Below, one piece after another: positions 39,888-48,891 of a stretch of 64,000 nt of DNA. A program made the position numbers and the translations under genes. Source of the stretch: Sphingobacterium siyangense (GTDB taxonomy: Bacteria; Bacteroidota; Bacteroidia; Sphingobacteriales; Sphingobacteriaceae); contig NZ_VLKR01000009.1 of the NCBI RefSeq assembly GCF_007830445.1, forward strand, positions 124,001 through 188,000, written 5' to 3'. Within the stretch, counting starts at the first letter, position 1; each line of letters opens with the position of its first letter. A model generated the notes under the pieces. That model was not told where the DNA came from. It saw only the letters and a program-made list of their open reading frames with translations, and did not search any database.

Positions 39888-40913
39888 ATGAAAAAGATCA
39901 ATCTTCTTTACGCCATGGCTTTGGTAAGCCTGGCGTCTTGCAAAAATAACGACTGGGAGTTCCCAGATTTCGAATTTCAATCGGTATACTTCGCCTATCA
40001 GACACCAGTCAGAACGGTAACCCTAGGCGAAGACATTTTTGACAACAGTCTCGACAACCAGCATAAGGTGAAAGTCATGGCAACCACTGGAGGAGTATAC
40101 AACAATGGAAAAGACATCCGTATCGATTTTGTTGTCGACAACAGCCTTACGAATGGCCTTAGCTATCCAAACGGGCAGACAGTTACCGCATTACCCAACA
40201 ATTACTATCAGCTTGCTAGCAATCAGATCAATATCCCAAGTGGTAGTCTCACAGGTGGTGTTGAAGTACAGCTGACTGACGCATTTTTTGCCGACCCAAA
40301 ATCCTTGGAAACCTATTACGTACTTCCTCTAAGGATGACAAAAGTGGTTAACGCCGATTCCATCCTCTCCGGTAAAACTTCGCTACAGGCTGCCAATAGG
40401 GCTATTGTATCCGATTGGGATGTCGCACCAAAAGATTTTACCTTTTATGCACTCAAATATATCAATCCCTGGCACGGCAATTACCTGCGTCGGGGTACCG
40501 ACCAAATTGTCGGCAAAGGTGCCAATAACAGCTTGACAAAAAATATCGTCAGACATCAGGCTTATGTAGAAAAAGACGAAGTCAAAAGCGTCACGACAGC
40601 AGCGCTAAAGAAATCGATCTTGCCTCTTTCTTTTAAAGGAGCTGATGATGTCAATATCAATGTCAATCTGAACTTAACTTTTGACGACGACAACAATTGT
40701 AGCATTAGCTCGGCAAGTGCTGGCATCTCCGCTACAGGAACCGGTAAGTTTGTCAAACGGGGCGAAAAAAACAGCTGGGGCAATGCAGACAGAGATGCAC
40801 TTTATCTTTCCTACACGATCGATATGACACAAATGAGTGTCACCAGCAAGGATACCCTCGTGATGCGGGACAGATCTGTAAAAATGGAAACATTTACACC
40901 CATCAAAAAGTAG
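39888..40913 (+). CDS. Surface glycan-binding lipoprotein, DUF1735-type (XusE position)
   Basis: A 341-residue lipoprotein; lipobox VSLASC with Cys18. The N-terminal DUF1735-like beta-sandwich is at about 25-165 (SVYFAYQTPVRTVTLGED, ETYYVLPLRMTKV), followed by a second beta domain of about 160 residues ending with TLVMRDRSVKMETF. Proteins in this place between the second SusD and the surface GH10 of xylan clusters are xylan-binding proteins (SGBP). The frame extends to 39786, overlapping SusD; the ATG at 39888 precedes the lipoprotein signal. Confidence 0.85.
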   Translation: MKKINLLYAMALVSLASCKNNDWEFPDFEFQSVYFAYQTPVRTVTLGEDIFDNSLDNQHKVKVMATTGGVYNNGKDIRIDFVVDNSLTNGLSYPNGQTVTALPNNYYQLASNQINIPSGSLTGGVEVQLTDAFFADPKSLETYYVLPLRMTKVVNADSILSGKTSLQAANRAIVSDWDVAPKDFTFYALKYINPWHGNYLRRGTDQIVGKGANNSLTKNIVRHQAYVEKDEVKSVTTAALKKSILPLSFKGADDVNINVNLNLTFDDDNNCSISSASAGISATGTGKFVKRGEKNSWGNADRDALYLSYTIDMTQMSVTSKDTLVMRDRSVKMETFTPIKK

Positions 40914-40936
40914 TATCAATTCTATAACGAACAACG

Positions 40937-42622
40937 ATGAAAAAAATCAATAAAACTATCGTCATCCTACTTTCGCTCGGCACCGCCTGGAGTTCCTGTT
41001 CCAAATATCAGCCACTGGATTACGCCGTCGATAAACCGGAGAAAGTACTGACGCAGGAAGATATCAATGCTTACAATCCATTAAAAAGTTATCTGGATAA
41101 GCAAGGCAACCCCGGACTTAAGCTGGGTGTTGCGCTCAATATGAACGATTATTTTAACAAAGGAGTACTCTACCGCTTGGCTAACCGCAATTTCGAAGAA
41201 ATGGTGATGGGCTATGAAATGAAGCATGGTTCCATTGTGCAAGCCGACGGAAGCCTGAATCTATCTCGTGTAGAACAGCTGATCACAGCTGCGCAGGAAA
41301 ACAACATGGCACTGTATGGCCACACGCTGTGCTGGCATTCGGGACAGAATGCCGCCTACCTGAATAAGTTAATCGCTCCTGTGGTAATACCAGGTTCTGG
41401 AGGACCAGCTCTAGCGGGACATGCATTAAAAATGAGCAATCCCACTGTTGTCAATGCCTGGGAAGCACAGACAGCCACAGACATTAACCCCACGGAAATA
41501 GGGAAAGAATATGTATTGAAGATTGTAGCCCGGGGCAGCAAAGCGGGCAACATTGGTATCGATCTGCAGAGCACCTCCAATTATACGGGCGACAATATGG
41601 GTTCATTGGCATTAACAACAAGCTACAAAGAATACGAACTCAAAGTGACCGCAACTGCCGCGCGTAACCGTTTTATCATCAATTTTGGTCAATACGATGG
41701 TACCATCTTCATCGACAAGGTTGTGCTGACAAAAACAGGCAGTTCGGCAAGCCTCATTGCCAACAGTGATTTTGAAAGCAATATTGATGGCTGGTTTGGC
41801 TGGGGAAACAATTCCTCCCGAGCGCAGTCCGCCAATGGCGAAGGTTATGGGAGCCCTGGGGGCAGCACGATCGAGAAAACCCCTGCCGAGAAAGAAGCCA
41901 TTCTCGCGAAAGCACTGGAGACATTTATTGCCGGCATGCTTGAGAAAACCAAAGGCTACATCAAGGCTTGGGACGTAGTCAACGAACCGATGTCCGACTG
42001 GCCCGACCAATATGCCCTAAAGACGGGAGTGGGCAAAACCGATCTGGCGGATGATGAATTCTACTGGCAGGATTACTTGGGTAAAGATTATGCCGTAAAA
42101 GCCTTCCAGTTTGCCCGCAAATATGGTAATGCCAATGATCTCCTATTCATCAATGACTATGGCTTGGAAGGCAGTGACAACAAATGTAAAGGGCTGATCG
42201 CCTATGTCAGCTACGTCGAAAGCAAAGGGGCCAAAGTGGATGGAATCGGTACCCAGATGCACATCGACATCAACACAAGCAAAGACAATATCGTCAGTAT
42301 GTTTAACCTATTGGCCGCCACCGGCAAGCTGATCAAAGTGTCTGAGCTCGATATTGGTTTGGGAAATGGCATAAAGACTAGCAATGCAACGACTGAAATG
42401 TATCAGCAGCAGGCCGACATGTACAAATTTGTCGTTCAAAAATATCTTGAGATCATTCCCAAGGATAAGCAATATGGTATTACCATATGGAGCCCACTGG
42501 ACAGTCCGGACCAAGAGAATTCATTCTGGAGACGTGGGGAACCCATCGGTTTATGGACCGAAGGATTCGTTCGAAAGCCAGCCTATCAGGCGGTTGCTGA
42601 GGCATTGTTAGCTAAAAAATAA
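40937..42622 (+). CDS. Surface GH10 endo-xylanase with nested CBM4-like insertion
   Basis: A 561-residue lipoprotein (lipobox WSSC, Cys21) in which the GH10 barrel is interrupted. The first half (about 45-147) ends after GHTLCWHSGQNAAYLNKL, and the barrel resumes near residue 315 with acid/base Glu350 (WDVVNEP) and nucleophile Glu470 (KVSELDIG). The insertion (about 148-312) is a CBM4_9-type jelly roll, but its segments appear in permuted order: the body (GHALKMSNPTVVNAWEAQ ... GTIFIDKVVLTK, 161-266) comes before the strand normally at its N-terminus (LIANSDFESNIDGWFGWG, 273-290). Nested CBMs are known in xus-cluster GH10 enzymes. It cuts xylan at the cell surface. Confidence 0.93.
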   Translation: MKKINKTIVILLSLGTAWSSCSKYQPLDYAVDKPEKVLTQEDINAYNPLKSYLDKQGNPGLKLGVALNMNDYFNKGVLYRLANRNFEEMVMGYEMKHGSIVQADGSLNLSRVEQLITAAQENNMALYGHTLCWHSGQNAAYLNKLIAPVVIPGSGGPALAGHALKMSNPTVVNAWEAQTATDINPTEIGKEYVLKIVARGSKAGNIGIDLQSTSNYTGDNMGSLALTTSYKEYELKVTATAARNRFIINFGQYDGTIFIDKVVLTKTGSSASLIANSDFESNIDGWFGWGNNSSRAQSANGEGYGSPGGSTIEKTPAEKEAILAKALETFIAGMLEKTKGYIKAWDVVNEPMSDWPDQYALKTGVGKTDLADDEFYWQDYLGKDYAVKAFQFARKYGNANDLLFINDYGLEGSDNKCKGLIAYVSYVESKGAKVDGIGTQMHIDINTSKDNIVSMFNLLAATGKLIKVSELDIGLGNGIKTSNATTEMYQQQADMYKFVVQKYLEIIPKDKQYGITIWSPLDSPDQENSFWRRGEPIGLWTEGFVRKPAYQAVAEALLAKK

Positions 42623-42652
42623 GATCATTAATCACCCTTTTATATTTAAATT

Positions 42653-44383
42653 ATGAGAACAAACAAAATGTGGTTACTTCTGGTCATTTTCTTAGTTTTT
42701 CTTTCCAGCTGCTCGCGGCTGGAAGAAAAAACCTTGACCAGCGAATCCGAAAGAAGTCTTAAATCCAATGTTTCCGCCCAAGCCGTTACAGGTTGGCCAC
42801 GAACGACACCAACCTTACATGTAGGCGGGAAGTACCTCAAAGATCCCTGTGACAACAATATTGTCCTGCATGGAGTGGCCATTACACCCAGCCCTTGGTT
42901 CAATGGCTGCCAGTATGGTGCCAACTCCGGTTACTGCACCTGGGATAATTACAATGTTCAGGGTGCGCTCAATTACAATAAAGCAGTCATTGACAAACTC
43001 AGCAGCGCGGCCGACGGTTGGTATCTCAATTATATCCGTCTGCACATCGATCCGTATTGGACCAATGATCCGGGCGCTCCTATTCCTGAAGACGACATCT
43101 CAAGATTTAACTATAATCGCTTGGTTACCTATACTGATCAGGTCATTATTCCTTTAATCAACCATGCCCGTAACCGGGGCATGTATGTGATCTTGCGTCC
43201 TCCTGGCGTATGTCCACACCGTATCGCAGTCAATGATGCCTATCATACTTATCTTAAGACCGTATGGACTTTCCTATCGCAGCACCCATCACTAAAGAAT
43301 GCTGACAATGTGATGTTTGAATTGGCTAACGAACCCGTTGAGATTCTGGGAACAAATGGCAACTGGGGGACGACCGGCAACGAGCATTTTGCTGCGTTGA
43401 AAAATTTCTTTCAGCCCTTGGTCAATATCATCCGTAATAACGGTGCCAACAATGTATGCTGGATACCAGGAACTGGCTGGCAGTCCCATTATCAAGGCTA
43501 TGTCAATAATCCTATTACGGGTGGCAACATTGGCTATGCAGTACATATCTACCCTGGGTATTGGGGTGGTGTCAATACCTATCAAGCTTTTCAAAATGCC
43601 TGGAATACCAATGTTAAACCTATTGCAGACATTGCACCCATTGCCATTACAGAGACAGACTGGGCTCCACAGGGATATGGCACATTTGGTACGGGATCAA
43701 CCGGTACCGCTGGCGGAAACGGTTTTGGTGCAAATTTAAAATATATTGTGGATCAGTCCGGCAATGTAAGCTGGAACCTTCTCGCCCCCGACGATCTGCT
43801 CCACAAAGGGGATCCCAACGCCGGGACAGCTTTTAACAATGATTGGGAAGCCTGTGCTGCTCCCGCTAAACAGTGGTTTCAGCAGTATGCTGCCTCCAAT
43901 TACCCCATGTCTAACTGTACAGTTACTAGTCTGGTCAATAATGGCATTTACGAAATCGAATTCCAGACCGATGCCAACAAGGTACTTGATTTAAAATCAG
44001 GTGAAGATGCCAACGGTGCAGTGCTCAGACCGTGGACCAGAAATGGCGCAAATGCACAGCGCTGGGTCGCTATAGATGCCGGTAACGGATACTGGCGCTT
44101 TGTTTCAAAAGCAAGTGCAAGCAATCGCTGCATTGATCTGACGAGTAATAGCAATGCGCTTGGAACTGCCATCCGGCTTTGGCAGAACTATAGCAATGAT
44201 GCTCAGGCCTGGAAGGTAACTGCTGTAGCCAATGGCTATTACAAAATTACCTCAAAGGTAGATGCTACACGCGGTTGGGATGTACCCAACTGTACCATGG
44301 ACGGCAATTCCAATCTTCAGCTTTGGGATTACTATGGTACCTCCTGTCAATTATTTAAGTTCAAATTTATTGCCATGAACTAA
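42653..44383 (+). CDS. GH5 endo-glycanase with C-terminal ricin-type lectin domain
   Basis: A 576-residue lipoprotein (lipobox FLSSC, Cys20). The GH5 barrel spans about 50-415: acid/base Glu227 in FELANEPVE, nucleophile Glu334 in AITETDWAP, and AVHIYPGYW between them. A ricin-B-like trefoil (CBM13 type, about 430-575) follows, with three QxW-like repeats (AQRWVAI, AQAWKVT, CQLFKF). The GH5 subfamily cannot be fixed by eye; in this operon a (gluco/arabino)xylanase acting at the surface is likely, though a cellulase or mannanase role is not excluded. It starts 30 bases after GH10. Confidence 0.88.
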   Translation: MRTNKMWLLLVIFLVFLSSCSRLEEKTLTSESERSLKSNVSAQAVTGWPRTTPTLHVGGKYLKDPCDNNIVLHGVAITPSPWFNGCQYGANSGYCTWDNYNVQGALNYNKAVIDKLSSAADGWYLNYIRLHIDPYWTNDPGAPIPEDDISRFNYNRLVTYTDQVIIPLINHARNRGMYVILRPPGVCPHRIAVNDAYHTYLKTVWTFLSQHPSLKNADNVMFELANEPVEILGTNGNWGTTGNEHFAALKNFFQPLVNIIRNNGANNVCWIPGTGWQSHYQGYVNNPITGGNIGYAVHIYPGYWGGVNTYQAFQNAWNTNVKPIADIAPIAITETDWAPQGYGTFGTGSTGTAGGNGFGANLKYIVDQSGNVSWNLLAPDDLLHKGDPNAGTAFNNDWEACAAPAKQWFQQYAASNYPMSNCTVTSLVNNGIYEIEFQTDANKVLDLKSGEDANGAVLRPWTRNGANAQRWVAIDAGNGYWRFVSKASASNRCIDLTSNSNALGTAIRLWQNYSNDAQAWKVTAVANGYYKITSKVDATRGWDVPNCTMDGNSNLQLWDYYGTSCQLFKFKFIAMN

Positions 44384-44393
44384 ACACTATCTA

Positions 44394-44420
44394 TTCGCGG
44401 TAAGCCATACTTACCGCGAA
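44394..44420 (+). other. Intercistronic hairpin without a U tract
   Basis: TTCGCGGTAAG (44394-44404) and CTTACCGCGAA (44410-44420) form a perfect 11-bp stem with a 5-base loop in the 71-base gap between the GH5 and the esterase gene. No T run follows, so it is not a standard terminator. An RNA-stabilising or processing element is an option. Confidence 0.6.
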
Positions 44421-44424
44421 ATAG

Positions 44425-45300
<876 letters not shown>

Positions 45301-45384
45301 ACTTCCATTGCTTTAAAATTGCCATTTGCAGGTGACTTAAATCCATAGTTTTTCCAACAATGACACTACGGCGAAGGAACGAGT

Positions 45385-47019
45385 CTAAGCGATTTCCAAA
45401 ACCGTAGCAATGTTATTCTGGATAAAATCATCCGGTAAAGTCACCTGCAGCGCGGCATCAAGCTGCGTATAAACGATGTTATCGGCATATCCAAGTATCC
45501 GGACTGACTTGACCTTTCTCGAATTGGGTGATAAACTACCCAATGACTTTAATTGGAGCTGCTTTTTGGTCAACGTTCCCATTATAAAAGCGTACATGAC
45601 ATTTCCTTTTGTCGTGAAGCGCACATCATCGCCGGTAAAAGCTTTTCCCTTCCCTTCATTAAAGCCCTGCACATGCAGTGAAGGAGCTTCCTCCTGTGCA
45701 GGCCCCTCACCAAAAATGCGCCAAGGACGCGTTCCAACAATGGCTTCTTTGTGTATGGCCATCCAGCTTCCTATGCCTTGTACCACTTCCTTCGCCCTAT
45801 CGTCGATAGAACCATCACCGCGCAATGGTACACTTAACAATAAGTTACCGTTTTTACTGACGACATCAATCAGCATATGAATTACGGTTTTAGCCGATTT
45901 ATAGTGATTATTCTCATAAATCCGGCGATCATAATGCCAAGACCCGATACAGGTACAGGTCTGCCAGGGCTGCGGTTCAATGGTATTGCTCTGTCCACGT
46001 TCAATATCCCATACCAGGCATTTTCGTTGTTGTTCATTCAGTATTTTCCCATTGATTACCACATTAACCTTGCCTTTATTTGCCTGCACGCTTTTATTAT
46101 AAAAATCGGCTACGATCTCCAAGCCAACATTGCTTATTGGATAAAGTGGCAGCACCGTATCGTCAAAATAAACGATATCGGGTTTGTAATTGTTGATCAA
46201 TTCCAGGGTCCGGGCCTTAAAGTTTTCGCAATAGGCCTTTGTTGGCACACTTACCCCTGAATTCACATCCCAATGCCATTGCCGATGAACGGTGTTATCA
46301 TCCTTACTATCCAAACTAAGCGCATGATCCTGTGCATAAAGCTCCTGCGGATCGTATGCTGCCCACCATTTTCCTGCGCCATCTTTTTTCGTTAGTTTCC
46401 CATCATAGGGTATACCGGCAAACTTGCCTTCTTTATCACTCCGCTGTGCCGTTTCATACCAGGTCCAGGCATGTGCCGCGTGTACGCTGACACCAAATTT
46501 CAGCCCTCTTTTTTTTGCAGCGCTTTCCCAACCCTTTATAATATCTTTCCTGGGGCCAACATTTACACTATTCCATTGATGGTGGCTGCTGCGATAAAGG
46601 TCTAGATTATCATGATGATTGGCCAAAGCCATAAAATACTGGGCTCCGGCATTTTGATACAGTTCCATTAACTCTTCCGGATTCCAATTTTCGGCTTTCC
46701 ACTGATGGATAACATCTTTAAAACCAAACACCGAAGGATGTCCATATTTTTCAACGTGATAATTATACTGATCGGATCCCTCCTGATACATGCCCCGCGC
46801 ATACCAATCGCCGCGCTCGGGCTGACACTGCGGGCCCCAGTGCGCCCAGATACCAAATTTGGCATCCCTGAACCACTCAGGCACCTGATAATTTTCTAAT
46901 GAACGCCAGTCGGGATTAAAAGGAGCTTTCCCCAGATGAGCTTGGGAAAGGCTAAATTTACTCAGGAAAAGCGTCGGAATAGTTGCACCGAGAAACTTAA
47001 TTGCTGTTCTTCTGTCCAT
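45385..47019 (-). CDS. GH29 alpha-L-fucosidase family protein
   Basis: A protein of about 544 residues. The barrel opens VPEWFRDAKFGIWAHWGPQC, a GH29 hallmark, with AGAQYFMALANHHDNLDLY following and the nucleophile candidate Asp286 in DIVYFDDTV. The C-terminal 130 residues form the usual beta-sandwich. The start at 47019 gives an N-terminus with a twin-arginine motif (MDRRTAIKFLGATIPTLFLS), suggesting Tat export; the open frame to 47073 has no support. The family removes alpha-L-fucose; the sugar here could be L-fucose or a related side-chain sugar. A terminator separates it from the SusD gene upstream, so it may have its own promoter. Confidence 0.9.
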   Translation of the reverse strand: MDRRTAIKFLGATIPTLFLSKFSLSQAHLGKAPFNPDWRSLENYQVPEWFRDAKFGIWAHWGPQCQPERGDWYARGMYQEGSDQYNYHVEKYGHPSVFGFKDVIHQWKAENWNPEELMELYQNAGAQYFMALANHHDNLDLYRSSHHQWNSVNVGPRKDIIKGWESAAKKRGLKFGVSVHAAHAWTWYETAQRSDKEGKFAGIPYDGKLTKKDGAGKWWAAYDPQELYAQDHALSLDSKDDNTVHRQWHWDVNSGVSVPTKAYCENFKARTLELINNYKPDIVYFDDTVLPLYPISNVGLEIVADFYNKSVQANKGKVNVVINGKILNEQQRKCLVWDIERGQSNTIEPQPWQTCTCIGSWHYDRRIYENNHYKSAKTVIHMLIDVVSKNGNLLLSVPLRGDGSIDDRAKEVVQGIGSWMAIHKEAIVGTRPWRIFGEGPAQEEAPSLHVQGFNEGKGKAFTGDDVRFTTKGNVMYAFIMGTLTKKQLQLKSLGSLSPNSRKVKSVRILGYADNIVYTQLDAALQVTLPDDFIQNNIATVLEIA

Positions 47020-47196
47020 TATACAATGATCTTCGATCAGAATGCCTCGACACAAATTGCACGACAAAGGCATCCGGTTTATAATTTTTTATCTACTTGA
47101 ATACCAAAAATACCTGTATTGGATCAGGAAAGAAACTACATAATCGATCAATACTAGTACAATATCGACACAGGATTCTTTTTGATCAGTTGAACC

Positions 47197-47224
47197 AAAA
47201 AAAGGTGCCCTAAAAAGGACACCT
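47197..47224 (-). terminator. Rho-independent terminator after the third SusD
   Basis: On the minus strand AGGTGTCC (47224-47217) pairs with GGGCACCT (47210-47203), with one G-U pair, a 6-base loop and a following run of seven T. It ends the third SusC/SusD transcript before the GH29 gene. Confidence 0.85.
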
Positions 47225-47271
47225 CCACCTAACACTAACTATGAATAAATAAAAACATCTATTTTCCCAGA

Positions 47272-48876
47272 TCAATTGTTCATATCATTGCCTTTCAAAT
47301 TTTTATTGTTGTCCAATTCCGACTGTGGAAAAGGATAGAACATTGCTTTGGTAGACCAGCCGCCTTTTTTTAAAGGTTCCAGCCAGCTTGGATTGGCCAT
47401 CCCCCACCGTAACAGGTCAAAATAACGTTGATATTCACCCAAAAATTCAACAAATCGCTCATGCACGATAATATTTTTGATCGTATTTAAAGGAACGCCG
47501 TTTTTTACTAATCCCTGAGCGATCAATCCATCTACATCAGGAATTGTTCCATTGGATTTTTGATACCATAGGTGTGGCTGCTCATCCGGAACGATATTAT
47601 TGGCGCGCTTACGCACCAGGTTGATGTATTGTTTCGCTCCGGCGATATCGCCACGTTCATTGAGACATTCCGCATAAAGCAGCAGCACATCGCTATAGCG
47701 AAAAATACGATCATTGTTACCATTATCAAAGTCAGCGATCTGAACATCCGGACAATATTTCCGGGTACCAAAGAAATCTTTATTGGTCGCCAGGTTTTTC
47801 ATCCAGTCCGTATAGGTCGTGACCTTACCGTCCAGCTGCGTAAACTTTGCACCATTCTCGCACCAAAGCGTCATATATTTCCGGGGATCTCCTTCTTCAA
47901 ATTCATCATGTGCCATTTTATTGGGCGCCAGATTCCACCAGGCACCACCCGTTCCGTCAAACATTCCGATTTCCTGCCACCGCCATGAACTCGATATATC
48001 GTCCCCCAGCCAGCCCGGTCCATTGTAGAGTTGCACCTCAAAAACAGACTCCTGATTATTCTCTTTTGTTTCCAGAAAATTATCCCTGTAAGAGGACATC
48101 AACTGATACTCCTTGCTATCAATCACGCTTTTCAACTGGATCTCAGCATTGGCAAAATCCGCTGCCTGTCCTTTTGCGAGGATGGGTTTATACAAATAAG
48201 TTTTGGCCAGGTAAGCCTGTGCTGCACCTTTGGTTGCCCGACCGATCATTTTACTGTCGGCATAGAGTGCTGCCCGCGTTGGCAACAATTCCGATGCTTT
48301 CTTAAAATCATCCACGATCAGCGCATACACGGCACCCGCCGCTGCGTTGCCCGGATAATAATCTTCGTTGGTCTCGACAGGTTTATTGATCAGCGGAATG
48401 GTTTCGCCAAACAACATGCTCAGGTGCAAATAGTTCAGTGCTCTCAAAAAATACGCTTCCCCCAAGAGTCTATTCTTTCTATTTTGATCTATTTCGCCTT
48501 CAAACTTCTGAATCCGATCGATGGCTAAATTAGCCGCAAACACCCCGTTCCAAAAATCTCTCCAGGTCTGGGCGGCCATCCCATCGCTCGCAGGGGTATT
48601 GTAGGTATCCTGATACATGGGTTCCCATTTGAAGGTATGATTGTAATCATCCCCAGGAGCCAAAAGCTCGAAATACAAACTGCGCGCATATCCACCCTGT
48701 GTGCGGCCGATTAACGCTTGGTAGGCCGGTATGACCGAATTTTCCAATTGATCTGCTGTTTTATAATAGGTGTCCGTCGACAATTCCTGCGGGTTGGAGA
48801 GATCCAGATTCGGTTTGCAGCTTGAAAACTGTATCAGCAATGCAGCAGCTGCGAGTTTTATATATTTTCTATTCAT
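47272..48876 (-). CDS. SusD-family lipoprotein (third pair)
   Basis: A 534-residue lipoprotein; lipobox IQFSSC with Cys20. It has the RagB/SusD helical fold, with LLGEAYFLRALNYLHLSMLFG and the C-terminal NIIVHERFVEFLGEYQRYFDLLRW signature. It partners the third SusC, 15 bases upstream. The substrate is unknown, but the promoter of this pair carries the same operator as the xylan operons. Confidence 0.94.
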   Translation of the reverse strand: MNRKYIKLAAAALLIQFSSCKPNLDLSNPQELSTDTYYKTADQLENSVIPAYQALIGRTQGGYARSLYFELLAPGDDYNHTFKWEPMYQDTYNTPASDGMAAQTWRDFWNGVFAANLAIDRIQKFEGEIDQNRKNRLLGEAYFLRALNYLHLSMLFGETIPLINKPVETNEDYYPGNAAAGAVYALIVDDFKKASELLPTRAALYADSKMIGRATKGAAQAYLAKTYLYKPILAKGQAADFANAEIQLKSVIDSKEYQLMSSYRDNFLETKENNQESVFEVQLYNGPGWLGDDISSSWRWQEIGMFDGTGGAWWNLAPNKMAHDEFEEGDPRKYMTLWCENGAKFTQLDGKVTTYTDWMKNLATNKDFFGTRKYCPDVQIADFDNGNNDRIFRYSDVLLLYAECLNERGDIAGAKQYINLVRKRANNIVPDEQPHLWYQKSNGTIPDVDGLIAQGLVKNGVPLNTIKNIIVHERFVEFLGEYQRYFDLLRWGMANPSWLEPLKKGGWSTKAMFYPFPQSELDNNKNLKGNDMNN

Positions 48877-48891
48877 GATGTCAATAAGGGA

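Noticed and set aside
47020..47196. Search for the shared operator upstream of the GH29 gene
   Set aside because: No TTTAAACATT pair is present and the only -7-like string (TGCCTTTG) is a poor match, so GH29 cannot be placed in the regulon by sequence.
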